This document shows, piece after piece, positions 25,156 to 33,837 of a stretch of 64,000 nucleotides of DNA. The DNA is from JAGGAG01 sp031402225 (GTDB taxonomy: Bacteria; Gemmatimonadota; Gemmatimonadetes; Gemmatimonadales; GWC2-71-9): positions 62,001 through 126,000 of the forward strand of contig JANNSD010000050.1 in NCBI GenBank assembly GCA_031402225.1. The letters are read 5' to 3'. A program made the translations under genes and the position numbers. Each line of letters starts with the position of its first letter. The first letter of the stretch is position 1. Below the pieces are notes generated by a model, which saw nothing but the letters and a program-made list of their open reading frames with translations, made no database searches and had not been told where the DNA came from.

Positions 25156-26171
25156 GCACTCCCGCGCGCGTCATCAAGGCCGGTGATCGAGAGCGGCCGG
25201 TGCTGATCGGGGAGCACCCGTCCATTGCGGCCATTCGCGAAAGCGTCGCGCGGGCGGCGCAACTGGACCTTCCGGTACTGGTGCAGGGCGAGACGGGAAC
25301 GGGCAAGGAGATCGTGGCCCAGCTCCTCCACTACGGGTCAGGCCGCGCCGGCCCCATGGTGGCATTGAACGTGGCGGCGGTGCCCGAGTCCCTCGCGGAA
25401 GGCGAACTGTTCGGGGTCGCACGCGGAGCCTACACGGGCGCGAATCACGACCGCGCTGGACTGCTCGAGGAGGCCAACCAGGGAACACTGTTCCTGGACG
25501 AGGCGAACGACCTCTCGCGCCCGATGCAGGCGCGGCTGCTGCGGGTGATCGAGACTGGTGAACTCAGGCGAGTCGGCGGGCGGGAGGACCGGCGGACCTG
25601 CTTCAGGCTGGTGATGAGTGTGCAGCACTCGGCGAGTGACCTGGTGGGCCGAGGGCGTTGGCGCGAGGACTTCCTCTTCAGGGTGGTGGGGCTGGCGCTC
25701 ACGCTCCCGCGCCTGGCGGACCGCGGTCATGACATCGTGCTGTTGACGAATCACTATCTCGGCCTCCTGGGCCTGGGGCCGCTGGCTTCGGGGTGCGAGC
25801 GCATCCTGCTGTCCCATCGCTGGCCGGGGAATGTTCGCGAACTCAAGCTTGCGGTAGCCCGTGCCGCCTTTCTCGCGGCGGGAGCCCAGCCGGATGCCGA
25901 GGCAATCGTGGAGGCCGCTCGCGTCCTGATTCCGCTTGCGGGAGGCACGAAGCCGCCGGTGATGCAGAGTCTCCAGGCGGCGACACGGGACCATGTCCTG
26001 GCGGTGCTGGCGTCGTGCGGCGGGGATGCGACGGCGGCGGCACGCATCCTGGGAGTGTCGAAGGCGACCGTCTACCGGCAAGTTCGCGAGGCGCGGGCGC
26101 TCATGCTGACGACGTCGCCAGTTTCACTGATGCAACTCCAGTCTCACGGTGGTGAGACTGGGCGTGTGTGA
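25152..26171 (+). CDS. Sigma-54 enhancer-binding protein, last gene of the secretion operon (EBP2)
   Basis: 339-aa activator made of AAA+ and HTH only. Walker A GETGTGKE (46-53); the sigma-54 loop reads GAYTGA (92-97) instead of GAFTGA; Walker B GTLFLDEAND (111-120); arginine finger WREDFLFR. Sensor I is unusual (FRLVMSVQHS). HTH AARILGVSKATVYRQV near the end. GTG start overlaps the gspD stop by 4 bp, so it is produced with the secretion machine. Its own 3' end contains the palindrome that probably serves as its binding site for the rhs2 promoter 70 bp further on. Its tail is duplicated at 8012-8444. Confidence 0.9.
   Translation: MSTPARVIKAGDRERPVLIGEHPSIAAIRESVARAAQLDLPVLVQGETGTGKEIVAQLLHYGSGRAGPMVALNVAAVPESLAEGELFGVARGAYTGANHDRAGLLEEANQGTLFLDEANDLSRPMQARLLRVIETGELRRVGGREDRRTCFRLVMSVQHSASDLVGRGRWREDFLFRVVGLALTLPRLADRGHDIVLLTNHYLGLLGLGPLASGCERILLSHRWPGNVRELKLAVARAAFLAAGAQPDAEAIVEAARVLIPLAGGTKPPVMQSLQAATRDHVLAVLASCGGDATAAARILGVSKATVYRQVREARALMLTTSPVSLMQLQSHGGETGRV
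26138..26161 (+). promoter_or_regulatory. Palindrome, candidate enhancer (UAS) of rhs2
   Basis: CCAGTCTCAC-GGTG-GTGAGACTGG, with arms identical to 8411-8434, within the last codons of the activator gene and about 70 bp upstream of the -24 element. Confidence 0.65.
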
Positions 26172-26231
26172 TGGTCGCGCGACCGCGGCGTAACTTCTGA
26201 GACAACCTCGACTTGGCGCGAACGGGGTTCT

Positions 26232-26247
26232 TGGCATTGCCGGTGCC
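26232..26247 (+). promoter_or_regulatory. Sigma-54 (-24/-12) promoter of rhs2
   Basis: TGGCATTGCCGGTGCC, with GG and GC elements 10 bases apart. The downstream leader up to the start codon is identical to that of rhs1. Confidence 0.75.
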
Positions 26248-26281
26248 TTAGGGGGAAGCATCCCTCTTCGGAGTCGTGCGC

Positions 26282-29200
26282 ATGCATCGTCGCTGGTTCG
26301 CCTACGTGGGGCTGGTGTTCGGCTTCGTTCTCTCGGTGACTATGGGGCACCGGCTGGAGGCGCAAACGATCACGCCGCTGTGCGTGAGTGGGTGCATCCC
26401 GGACTATAAAGTGACGGTAACGCCCGACGGCACTAACGCAGGCAACAAGACGCTCAGTACCTCGGGCTACACAGCCGTGTTCACCGTGAAGAACACGGGC
26501 GCTTTGGCGGACACGTATAGCCTGACCTGTTCCGGCAACTTGCTGACCACCTGCACGAATATCAGCCCCAGCTCGGTCTCGTTGGGCAGCAATGCAACGA
26601 GGACCGTCACGGTGACATACAGTACGGGAAGCGTCCTGGGGGCGGGTCAGGTGAAGCTGCAGGCGAGGAGCCCCGACACCGATTTTTCGGACACCGGCTA
26701 CTACACGCTGACCGTCACGGGCACTTATCCCCAAGCATCCCCCATCCTGACGCGGCGGAACAAGCCAGACCAACTCGACCGTGGACTGTGTGTCATCGCA
26801 GGGGCCGGGGAAGCCGCCTGGCAGTGCGGCGATCTTGTGGTGGCGCATGGCATGCCCGGCTACCGGACGCTCGGCAAAGACCGCTCGCTGAGCCTGGTCT
26901 ACAATAGTGCGACGGCAGTGGCGCAGCCCGCGGTGGCGGTGGCGGTCACTAAGGGCGCCAGTGTCATGGATCCTCCAGGCGTCACGGCTGAGCTCTGGGT
27001 CAATTCGGCCGCGTCCTCAACCCAGGCGATGAAGGCGAAGGCTACGTACGCCCCCAGCGGGTGGGTCGGGAGCGCGGCGATCACCCGGCAGGTCGTCTTG
27101 AGTTTTGATGCCTCCGATCCGGCTGCGTATCCGACCGGCATCTACGACTACACCATGAAAGTGCGATTCGAGTACTCGCCGACCGCTCGCGAGACGACGC
27201 AGACGGGCAAGTTGATCGTCGTCAACCGCCGTAACAGCGAACTGGGCCGTGGTTGGGCCGTGGCCGGCGTCGAGCGGATCTATCCCGTCGTCAGTGGTCC
27301 GATCCTATGGGTCGCCGGCGATGGCTCCGCCCGGATCTATAGTCAGTTGAGTACCGATGTGTGGGTCGCTCCGATCGGGGCCTACCGCGACACCCTAACC
27401 CGATCCGGCACGCCATACGTCTACACACGGACGCTCCGTCACGGGGTCAAGGTGCTCTATGACGCTGCCGGCCTGCATACCGCTACCACCAATCGCATGA
27501 CCCAGACGACGAACTTCACCTGGGCATCGGGCAAGCTCATGACTATCTCCGTGCCGCCGGCCGGAACTGGTGGGACCTATAGCATTGCCTACGATGGCGC
27601 TGGGAAGCTCGACCGGTTCACGGATCCTGCTGGCCGAGTGTTGGACGCAACCGTGGATGGCACGGGGCAACTCACCACCATCCTGGACCCTGATGACGGT
27701 GGCGCCGCCAAGCCGCGCCGGGACAGCTTGTTCTATGACCCGACCAGCAAGCTCATGATCGGCCGGACCAACCGGCAGGGCTACAAGACGATGTACGCGT
27801 ACACTGGTGTGCACGTGAGCAGTGCCACAGTGCCGTTTGGCACGACCGGAAATCAGACGGCCATTACCAACTATGAGGCCTGGGACACCAAGGGCTGGGC
27901 CACGGGAACCACGAGTACGAACGTGGCCAGCGTGGATACGGGGGCGGTCTTCACCAAGATCAAGGGTCCGCGCGTCGGTGTGGCCGATGACGCGACGTTC
28001 TATGTCGACGCTTTCGCGGCCCCGACCAAGGTGGTGAACGCGCTGGGGGAAACGACGCGATATGTCCGCGGCGACACCGCCGTGCCAGAATTGGTCACGC
28101 GGGTGACGTACCCGACCGGACGCATCGCAAACATGACCTACAATGCGCGGGGCAACCTGACGTACACCGAGGACCTCACCAACGGGCTGACGTATGGTGG
28201 CTTGTCCATCGGCACGCCGAATCAGACCGCTACGTATCGGTACGATGATGCCGATGCCCCGGATAGCCCGTCGCGCATCACCAATGTCCTCGGCCACTAC
28301 AGCGAGTACAGCTACAACAACCTCGGCTTGACCGACTCGACGGTGGATGAGCGCAAGCACGTTACCAAGTATGTCTATGGTCCCATCGATCAGAACCGAG
28401 GTTTGGTCGTCCAGGTTCGCGACTTGTCGGTCACGGTGTGGCGCAATCTGCCGACCGCCGGAACGACGGTCACGACGCTTGTGACCACCCTGGAATACGA
28501 CGCCAAGGGAAACCCCATCCGCTCCATCTCGCCGCTTGGCACGACGACCACGCTGATCAATGGGCCGACCGGCTACCCCAGGTACATGTACGATGCAATG
28601 AACGTGATGACGGAGTTCAGGCCCGATGTCCTGAATCGCGATTCGGTGCGAATCGACTACACCGCACAGACGGCGGCCCCTGCGATTCCCGGGGAAACTC
28701 CAGCAACCTGCGATAGCAACGTCATCGACTGCTCCCTGATCTCCCAGCTCGGCATTACTGGTCTCGGGGCGAGTCGTACCACGCGGACGTTCTACGGCAA
28801 GGTCGGTCTCGACTCCCTCATCGACGCGGGCGGCGTCAAGCGCTTCTATACCTATGACAAGCGGGGCGCGCTCGCGTCAGACATCAATGAGAGCTCGCAG
28901 GCGCGCGTCACAGCCTATGACGAGAGCGGCCACGCAGTCTCCATCAAGCCCCGTGAACTCACGCCCGCAACGCTGTTCGCGTATGACGTGCTGGGGCGGG
29001 ACTCTCTCACGCTCATGCCGATGCGTACCAACCTGCCCGATGAAAACGGACCGGTCACCTCGCTGGGCGATACCGTGTCCCACATCTATGGTGCCTTGGG
29101 ACTCACCGTGACTGACTCAAGCCGGACTGGACGGATCTGGCGGTGGTTCAACGCCAACGGGTCGTTGCGAAAGCAGGTCACGCAGCCTGCCGGCATGAGC

Positions 29201-30958
29201 ACAACCGACGAGCTCGAGTATGCGTATGACGCCGCGGGGGCTCGCCTCAGCATGCGGCACAACAGTGACTGGGTCTACTACGACTACGATCCGGGGACCG
29301 GTGACCTGGCGACCATGCGCGTGCGCTTCAGCGGCGAGTCGTCCGATCGCACGTTCATGTTTGCGTGGGATGAGCTGGGCCGGCGGCGCACCATCACCTA
29401 CCCCACGACCCCGGCCATGCCAGTCAACTTCGCCTATGACGCGAACGGCACGGTGCGGCGTATCCAGCTGCTCCATCCGAACGCGAGCAGCGGCAATCTC
29501 CTGAATGCGACACTGGTGAACAGCGGCGTGGATCGGCTCGGCCGCACTACCCAGCAAAGCATCATCTGCCAGAGCACCAATGCTGGCAATGTGTGCGGAG
29601 CCAACTGGGCGACCAAGACTACGACGAATGTCTACAGCATCCAGGGGTGGTTGGTCCGGCAAACCGTGAACGGAACGCAGGACTCCACCACCTATGACCT
29701 CGGGGGGAACCTGAGTTGGCGCCGCGTCGGCGGCAGTTCCGCGACCCCGGAGCAGTTCATCAACTTTTCCAATTCCAATCGCCTTTACCAAGTCAATCAA
29801 GGCGCATGGTCTCGACGCTTCTTCTTCGATACGGATGGAGCGCGCCTTTGGGAGTTCGATCCCGCCGCCACATCGGGGAGCATCCATCGCACGTGGTATG
29901 ACGCGCTCGGCCGCGTTACCGGCGATGCTCAGCTGGTCGCGGGGCTGAATGCCTCGGCCAACGACTATGGGCCCGATGTGTGCAAGTACAATCCGCTTGG
30001 CCAGCTTGCTCGCTCTTGCCGTGGAAGCTGGCTTATGTTCGATGGCCACAACGTGGCAGGCAACCTTACGAATGGCACGGCAATGCGCTGGTCGTTCGTG
30101 CATGGCCCTGGCCTCGATGATCCGCTGATTGGGCGCTTGACGCGGACGGGCACGCAGACCACAGTGTACTTCTGGGTCACGGACGGCTCCGGTGGCCAGC
30201 TCGCCGTGGCCTTGGACGGTGGCCTCGCTGGTGCTTCCCTGATCAATGACATGGAATCCAATGACGGTGTGTATGCCGGCGGGACCGCCAATGCGCAGTC
30301 GTTCAACGCGAGTCGGTTCGAGGGCGGTCCCGACCAGGGACCAGCCTCGAAGACCGGGATGTCGTTCTTCCGCAACCGCCTGTATGATCAGAGCACGGGG
30401 CGGTGGACTCAGGAAGACCCGATCGGGGTGGCGGGCGGCATTAATCTCTATCAGTTTAACGGCAACAATCCGGTTTCCTATACAGATCCCTTCGGGTTGA
30501 AGGCCGGCTGTCCGCCTTGCAATCCATGGCAAGGCTTGAAAGATGCGCTCGGCATTCCCAATTCAGTTCCACTCTATGCTCCCGCGGCTCCCGCGGCTGG
30601 CAGGAACATGTTCTACGTGAGTGCCTCGGTAATGGTCGACAATGTGATTACGACCGGAACATTGGGAGCCGGCGGAGGTGTCAAGAGCAGCGTGTGCATA
30701 ACTTGCCCTGTACCTGTTGGTGCAGGCGTCGCCGCCGGCCTTCAGCTTCGCGAAGCCGATGCAGGGGAGGGTGGCTGGGGAGTGTCGGCTGGGCCGGTGG
30801 GGGTGTCGAATGAATCCATAGAGCTGCAGGTGGGCACGCCCACGGGAACCCCCGTCCAGGTCACAGTCGATATTCCCCTACCAAAGAGTGAGAAGCGACC
30901 CGGCGGCTTGGCAGCGCCACGTGATGCGACCCTTGTCGCGGTGCCGAACGCACAGTGA
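26282..30958 (+). CDS. Secreted Rhs/YD-repeat protein 2 with unrelated tip
   Basis: 1558-aa paralogue of the Rhs protein at 8555. Same Sec signal peptide, Ig-like domain, YD-repeat shell and end motif (FFRNRLYDQSTGRWTQEDPIG...SYTDPFGL, D1402), but a different 152-residue tip. The tip begins KAGCPPCNPW, has a glycine- and valine-rich middle with a CITCP pair, and ends in a basic proline-rich tail. It has no catalytic motif I know; the hydrophobic, glycine-rich character could fit a membrane-active toxin, which is a guess. ATG 26282 follows CGGAG by 8 bases. The stop overlaps the next gene by 4 bp. Confidence 0.9.
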   Translation: MHRRWFAYVGLVFGFVLSVTMGHRLEAQTITPLCVSGCIPDYKVTVTPDGTNAGNKTLSTSGYTAVFTVKNTGALADTYSLTCSGNLLTTCTNISPSSVSLGSNATRTVTVTYSTGSVLGAGQVKLQARSPDTDFSDTGYYTLTVTGTYPQASPILTRRNKPDQLDRGLCVIAGAGEAAWQCGDLVVAHGMPGYRTLGKDRSLSLVYNSATAVAQPAVAVAVTKGASVMDPPGVTAELWVNSAASSTQAMKAKATYAPSGWVGSAAITRQVVLSFDASDPAAYPTGIYDYTMKVRFEYSPTARETTQTGKLIVVNRRNSELGRGWAVAGVERIYPVVSGPILWVAGDGSARIYSQLSTDVWVAPIGAYRDTLTRSGTPYVYTRTLRHGVKVLYDAAGLHTATTNRMTQTTNFTWASGKLMTISVPPAGTGGTYSIAYDGAGKLDRFTDPAGRVLDATVDGTGQLTTILDPDDGGAAKPRRDSLFYDPTSKLMIGRTNRQGYKTMYAYTGVHVSSATVPFGTTGNQTAITNYEAWDTKGWATGTTSTNVASVDTGAVFTKIKGPRVGVADDATFYVDAFAAPTKVVNALGETTRYVRGDTAVPELVTRVTYPTGRIANMTYNARGNLTYTEDLTNGLTYGGLSIGTPNQTATYRYDDADAPDSPSRITNVLGHYSEYSYNNLGLTDSTVDERKHVTKYVYGPIDQNRGLVVQVRDLSVTVWRNLPTAGTTVTTLVTTLEYDAKGNPIRSISPLGTTTTLINGPTGYPRYMYDAMNVMTEFRPDVLNRDSVRIDYTAQTAAPAIPGETPATCDSNVIDCSLISQLGITGLGASRTTRTFYGKVGLDSLIDAGGVKRFYTYDKRGALASDINESSQARVTAYDESGHAVSIKPRELTPATLFAYDVLGRDSLTLMPMRTNLPDENGPVTSLGDTVSHIYGALGLTVTDSSRTGRIWRWFNANGSLRKQVTQPAGMSTTDELEYAYDAAGARLSMRHNSDWVYYDYDPGTGDLATMRVRFSGESSDRTFMFAWDELGRRRTITYPTTPAMPVNFAYDANGTVRRIQLLHPNASSGNLLNATLVNSGVDRLGRTTQQSIICQSTNAGNVCGANWATKTTTNVYSIQGWLVRQTVNGTQDSTTYDLGGNLSWRRVGGSSATPEQFINFSNSNRLYQVNQGAWSRRFFFDTDGARLWEFDPAATSGSIHRTWYDALGRVTGDAQLVAGLNASANDYGPDVCKYNPLGQLARSCRGSWLMFDGHNVAGNLTNGTAMRWSFVHGPGLDDPLIGRLTRTGTQTTVYFWVTDGSGGQLAVALDGGLAGASLINDMESNDGVYAGGTANAQSFNASRFEGGPDQGPASKTGMSFFRNRLYDQSTGRWTQEDPIGVAGGINLYQFNGNNPVSYTDPFGLKAGCPPCNPWQGLKDALGIPNSVPLYAPAAPAAGRNMFYVSASVMVDNVITTGTLGAGGGVKSSVCITCPVPVGAGVAAGLQLREADAGEGGWGVSAGPVGVSNESIELQVGTPTGTPVQVTVDIPLPKSEKRPGGLAAPRDATLVAVPNAQ

Positions 30959-31713
30959 TACCGTCGCAAGAGCCGGTCGGCGCCGCAAGCCGCCACGATG
31001 AACTGCTGCTGCGGGATGCTCGCCGCCTCACGTATGCGCTGCTCCTTTTTGCAGCGCTGGTACTTCTCGAGCCGCTATTGCTTGCTTCTGTGCTGCGGAT
31101 GGGACAGCGGGAAGCTGACGTCGCGCAATTGGCTCTGTCGTTAGCGATACGTTGGTTTGGGCTTTTCTTTATCGTTGTGACATTGCGAAAGTCCTCGCCG
31201 GATGGCGCAAAGCGCCTGCTCGTTCCGGCGAGGTACACCATCCTCTCACTGTGCTTCATCGGAGGTTTTGGAGCGGCGATACTGCTGAACCAGCTTGGGC
31301 TTTGGCCCTTCCCATGGCGCTACTACAGGGCAGACGCAATTGCATTCGCATCTCAAGTTAGTCAGCTCAATCCGATAGTACAGCTTTTGTGGCTTTCAAA
31401 TCTCGTGTTTGTAATCCCGGTTCAGGAAGAAATCTATTTTCGTCTCGGGCTACTGCAGTCGCTCTTGGGTCGACCAATGGCGCCAATCGTGGCAATGATC
31501 GTTAGCAGCATTGCGTTTGGGGCGCTACATCTGGGCTATCCCTTCTATCAGCCTTCCCCAACATCGATAAAGCAGGCTATTACAGCGACCAGTTTCGGCT
31601 TTCTTCTTGCCTATCTGACTGTGAAGAACCATGGGAACCTCTCCTTTGCTATCGCCGTTCATGCCGGCCGCAATGCGGCCGATGTAGCGGTCCTTATGAT
31701 GCTCGGGGCGTAG
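30955..31713 (+). CDS. CPBP-family intramembrane protease-like protein, possible Rhs2 immunity
   Basis: 252 aa with about six to seven hydrophobic segments. CPBP (Abi/Rce1) motifs are visible: EEIYFR near 161, FGALHLGY near 186 and HAGRN near 238, supplying the Glu/Arg and His residues of glutamic-type intramembrane proteases. GTG start overlaps the rhs2 stop, the position of an immunity gene. Related CPBP proteins act in bacteriocin self-immunity, so this could protect the membrane from the Rhs2 tip. The enzymatic fold is well supported; the immunity role is inference. Confidence 0.8.
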   Translation: MIPSQEPVGAASRHDELLLRDARRLTYALLLFAALVLLEPLLLASVLRMGQREADVAQLALSLAIRWFGLFFIVVTLRKSSPDGAKRLLVPARYTILSLCFIGGFGAAILLNQLGLWPFPWRYYRADAIAFASQVSQLNPIVQLLWLSNLVFVIPVQEEIYFRLGLLQSLLGRPMAPIVAMIVSSIAFGALHLGYPFYQPSPTSIKQAITATSFGFLLAYLTVKNHGNLSFAIAVHAGRNAADVAVLMMLGA

Positions 31714-31729
31714 TGATCGCCTACGGTGC

Positions 31730-32197
31730 GTGGTGAGCGCTCGATGGAATCGGTGGCGTCTCTTCCTCGTCCGTGGTAGCGTGAAGCTTCCGGGTGGGAC
31801 CTCAGATGCTGCGGTTCTTGACGCAATTGTGACGGGGCTGGAACGACGGTTGAGGCACGTGGTATCCGGCGAGCAGGCGGTGCAGTTCTCGGTCGAATGG
31901 GGAGAATATCGCACTCCATCGACAGAATGGATCTCCGCCGTCGACGGTGGTCGCTTCTGGATAGCCGAGACGGACCGTAGGGAAGTCCATTATGAACTGT
32001 ACGCCGTACGATCCCGATTGATTGTGCCAGGGGCCCTACTGGTCGGCTTTCTTAGTAGCGACCTGGGACACCCCTTGATAAGAGTGTCAGTCGCTGTGGT
32101 TGCCACACTCCTCATTCTGGTACCAAGTCACTTGCTGGCGCACCGCGGGGCGCGGCGATTTCTTGCCGATCGACTTTCCGCGTCCAAGCCCCGATAG
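31730..32197 (+). CDS. Small membrane protein of unknown function
   Basis: 155 aa from GTG 31730, 16 bp after the CPBP gene. The N-terminal 95 residues are soluble and beta-rich (VQFSVEWGEYRTP, GRFWIAETDRREVHYELY). Two closely spaced hydrophobic segments follow (about 98-110 and 116-133), then a basic tail. No family recognised. Could be a second immunity component or part of an old tip cassette. Base composition is lower in GC than the secretion genes. Confidence 0.55.
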   Translation: MVSARWNRWRLFLVRGSVKLPGGTSDAAVLDAIVTGLERRLRHVVSGEQAVQFSVEWGEYRTPSTEWISAVDGGRFWIAETDRREVHYELYAVRSRLIVPGALLVGFLSSDLGHPLIRVSVAVVATLLILVPSHLLAHRGARRFLADRLSASKPR

Positions 32198-32339
32198 GAT
32201 CAGACGGAGCGATTGCGTCGGAAGATGCCACTTGTATCGGCTCCTGTCCTCGGCGGAGTAGGGCTTTGCAGGGTCTCGTGACGTTGCCCCCGACCTGAGA
32301 CAGGTCAGCGTCGGAAAGCCAAGTGTGAGGAGTGCGCCG

Positions 32340-32884
32340 GCCACCTGCTGCTCAACCGACGGGGCCTGGGCCCGGGCAGGAGCGGCGGCGCTCGGGCCGG
32401 CCTCAAGGCGGACTGTCCGCCGAACTGCCTGGGCGAGGCTGCAAACTTCGCGGCAGGGTTCGGTGATGCGATCACCTTTGGCTTGACGGACGTTGTGAGA
32501 AACGCGATTGATGCGAATGGGTCCATTGACAAAGATGGTGGACTGTATCTGGCTGGAGAACTTACTGGCGCGGCGACAAGCGCCGCGCTCGGTGGCGCAG
32601 CGGCGAGCGCCATCCGGAACGGAAGTACGATGGCGACATCCGGCGCGGCGCGCTCGTTCGCGACCGAGGCGCTGGCGTCCAAGCCAGGGCAGGCCCTTTT
32701 CGGAAAGGGCGGCGTACTCAACTCGGGGAGCGACCTCAGGATCGGTGTATCTCGGGGCAAGGATGGTGGCAGGTTTGTATTCCGAGCCGCTGGTGATCTC
32801 GTACAGAAGGCCGCCGGCACCAGCAAGATCGACTTGGTCGACCTAGGCAAGATCTCAGACTTCCTCAGTGCGATCGGACGATAG
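32340..32884 (+). CDS. Orphan Rhs C-terminal tip (displaced toxin cassette)
   Basis: The frame is open from before 32340 and reads AGLKADCPPNCLGEAANFAAGFGDAITFGLTD, closely matching how the Rhs2 tip begins after DPF (GLKAGCPPC). The remainder ends in FGKGGVLNSGSDLRIG...FRAAGDLVQK...KIDLVDLGK, a pattern I associate with polymorphic-toxin C-termini. The Rhs core itself is absent, and no normal start codon lies at the junction (a TTG at 32483 is internal). It fits a silent cassette that could recombine into the expressed Rhs gene through the short shared GLKA-CPP seam. It is followed after 3 bp by its likely immunity gene. Confidence 0.65.
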
Positions 32885-32887
32885 CGA

Positions 32888-33199
32888 ATGCAAAACGCAG
32901 ACCCTGTGCTCACTGGGTTCCAACGGACCGCGGAGCAGGCGATTACGAGCCTTCTCCTTCGACTCGGACGGAAGATCGACTCGCGAGACGTGCTCCGCGG
33001 CGTGGTGCCGTTCTTCTCGAAAGATCCGCAGACCGTCCTTAAGTTGAGTTCAGCTGACTTCGAAGTATGGCTGTACGATGATGAAGCCAGCTTCTCGGCA
33101 CGAGCGGGCGGTGGAGCGGTTGAACGTCTCGATTTCAAGAGCGAGCCAGAGGTGTTGGACAGGTTGCTCGAGCAGATTGAGGCCGCGCTCACCAAGTAG
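32888..33199 (+). CDS. Probable immunity protein of the orphan Rhs tip
   Basis: 103-aa soluble acidic protein (MQNADPVLTGFQRTAEQAITSLL...) with a central FEVWLYDDEASFSARAGG strand pair and a C-terminal helix EVLDRLLEQIEAAL. Its ATG is 3 bp after the tip gene stop. Small size, acidity and position are those of Rhs immunity genes; family not recognised. Confidence 0.6.
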   Translation: MQNADPVLTGFQRTAEQAITSLLLRLGRKIDSRDVLRGVVPFFSKDPQTVLKLSSADFEVWLYDDEASFSARAGGGAVERLDFKSEPEVLDRLLEQIEAALTK

Positions 33200-33470
33200 A
33201 CGGAGCGACGTGGCCGGACCGGTCGCGTGAAGCGCAATTGCTGAGCGGAAACAGCCGCCGGTCGTGTGGCCGGGTGAGGTAGCGGTCGAGCACCTCCCGC
33301 CATTCGGCCGGCGGCTTGCCATCGGGCCACTGACTCACAACGCGCGCGCCCTGGAGGATCTTCCGCCGGAGATCCTGGGCGCGCTCCCGCTTTCGGGCAC
33401 GCGCACGTGTCGCGTCACGGCGGGCCGTGAGCGCCGCGATCGGGCGCTCCAGCTCGTCAGCGCGGGCCAC
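33189..33470 (-). CDS. Mobilisation-protein-like small gene
   Basis: 93 aa from GTG 33470. The central part ALTARRDATRARARKRERAQDLRRKILQGARV plus DRYLTRPHDRRLF resembles the coiled basic helix and RPxDRxLF ending of small accessory mobilisation proteins on plasmids and integrative elements. It overlaps the upstream minus-strand gene by 14 bp. No relaxase is present nearby, so it is probably a relic of the element that carried this segment. Confidence 0.4.
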   Translation of the reverse strand: MARADELERPIAALTARRDATRARARKRERAQDLRRKILQGARVVSQWPDGKPPAEWREVLDRYLTRPHDRRLFPLSNCASRDRSGHVAPSTW

Positions 33471-33837
33471 GCGTCCCGCCCTCACTCCGCGTGACCTCAC
33501 TACGAACCAGCCGCCCGGCAAGGTCGCGGAGCAGAGCTTCGGTGTTCGCGGTGCGTGGCATACCGGGCGGCGGGGCCCACTGCCGGGACGGCCCGTCAGG
33601 ATCGTGCGGCGTCTTGACCAGCACAGCCCCGAGCAGCGCGCACAGGCCTGCGTCGTTGGCGTCGATGGCGTCATTCACGGTGCAGGTGCGGAACGGCTCC
33701 ATGAGCCCTGCGCGCTCGACCGCGCCGAGAACCACCTCGGCCACGGTCTGACGCGCGGTCATGGTGACGGCCGCCGGGGCGAACACGCCCACCGCCCGCG
33801 CGAATGGGTTCGGGAGGGAGTGGCGCTCTCCACTCAT
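33457..33837 (-). CDS. Hypothetical protein upstream of the mobilisation-like gene
   Basis: 126 aa if started at ATG 33837 (the frame stays open to 34119, and an ATG at 33762 is also possible). It contains MTARQTVAEVVLGAVERAGL and NDAIDANDAGLCALLGAVLVKTPHD; no known family. It overlaps the next gene by 14 bp, implying a two-gene unit. Located just inside the right island boundary. Confidence 0.35.
   Translation of the reverse strand: MSGERHSLPNPFARAVGVFAPAAVTMTARQTVAEVVLGAVERAGLMEPFRTCTVNDAIDANDAGLCALLGAVLVKTPHDPDGPSRQWAPPPGMPRTANTEALLRDLAGRLVRSEVTRSEGGTRGPR

Larger units (their letters stand above)
25739..26525 (+). repeat. 787-bp duplication, copy 2
   Basis: Counterpart of 8012-8798 with equal length and the same order of elements. 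Here the activator gene is complete, so this is probably the donor copy. Confidence 0.9.

Noticed and set aside
29117..30532. 471-aa minus-strand frame opposite rhs2
   Set aside because: Antisense to the YD-repeat shell; no domain seen.
32483..32884. Independent small gene starting at TTG 32483
   Set aside because: Protein-like sequence continues upstream in the same frame to the Rhs-type GLKA seam, so the TTG is internal to a displaced tip.
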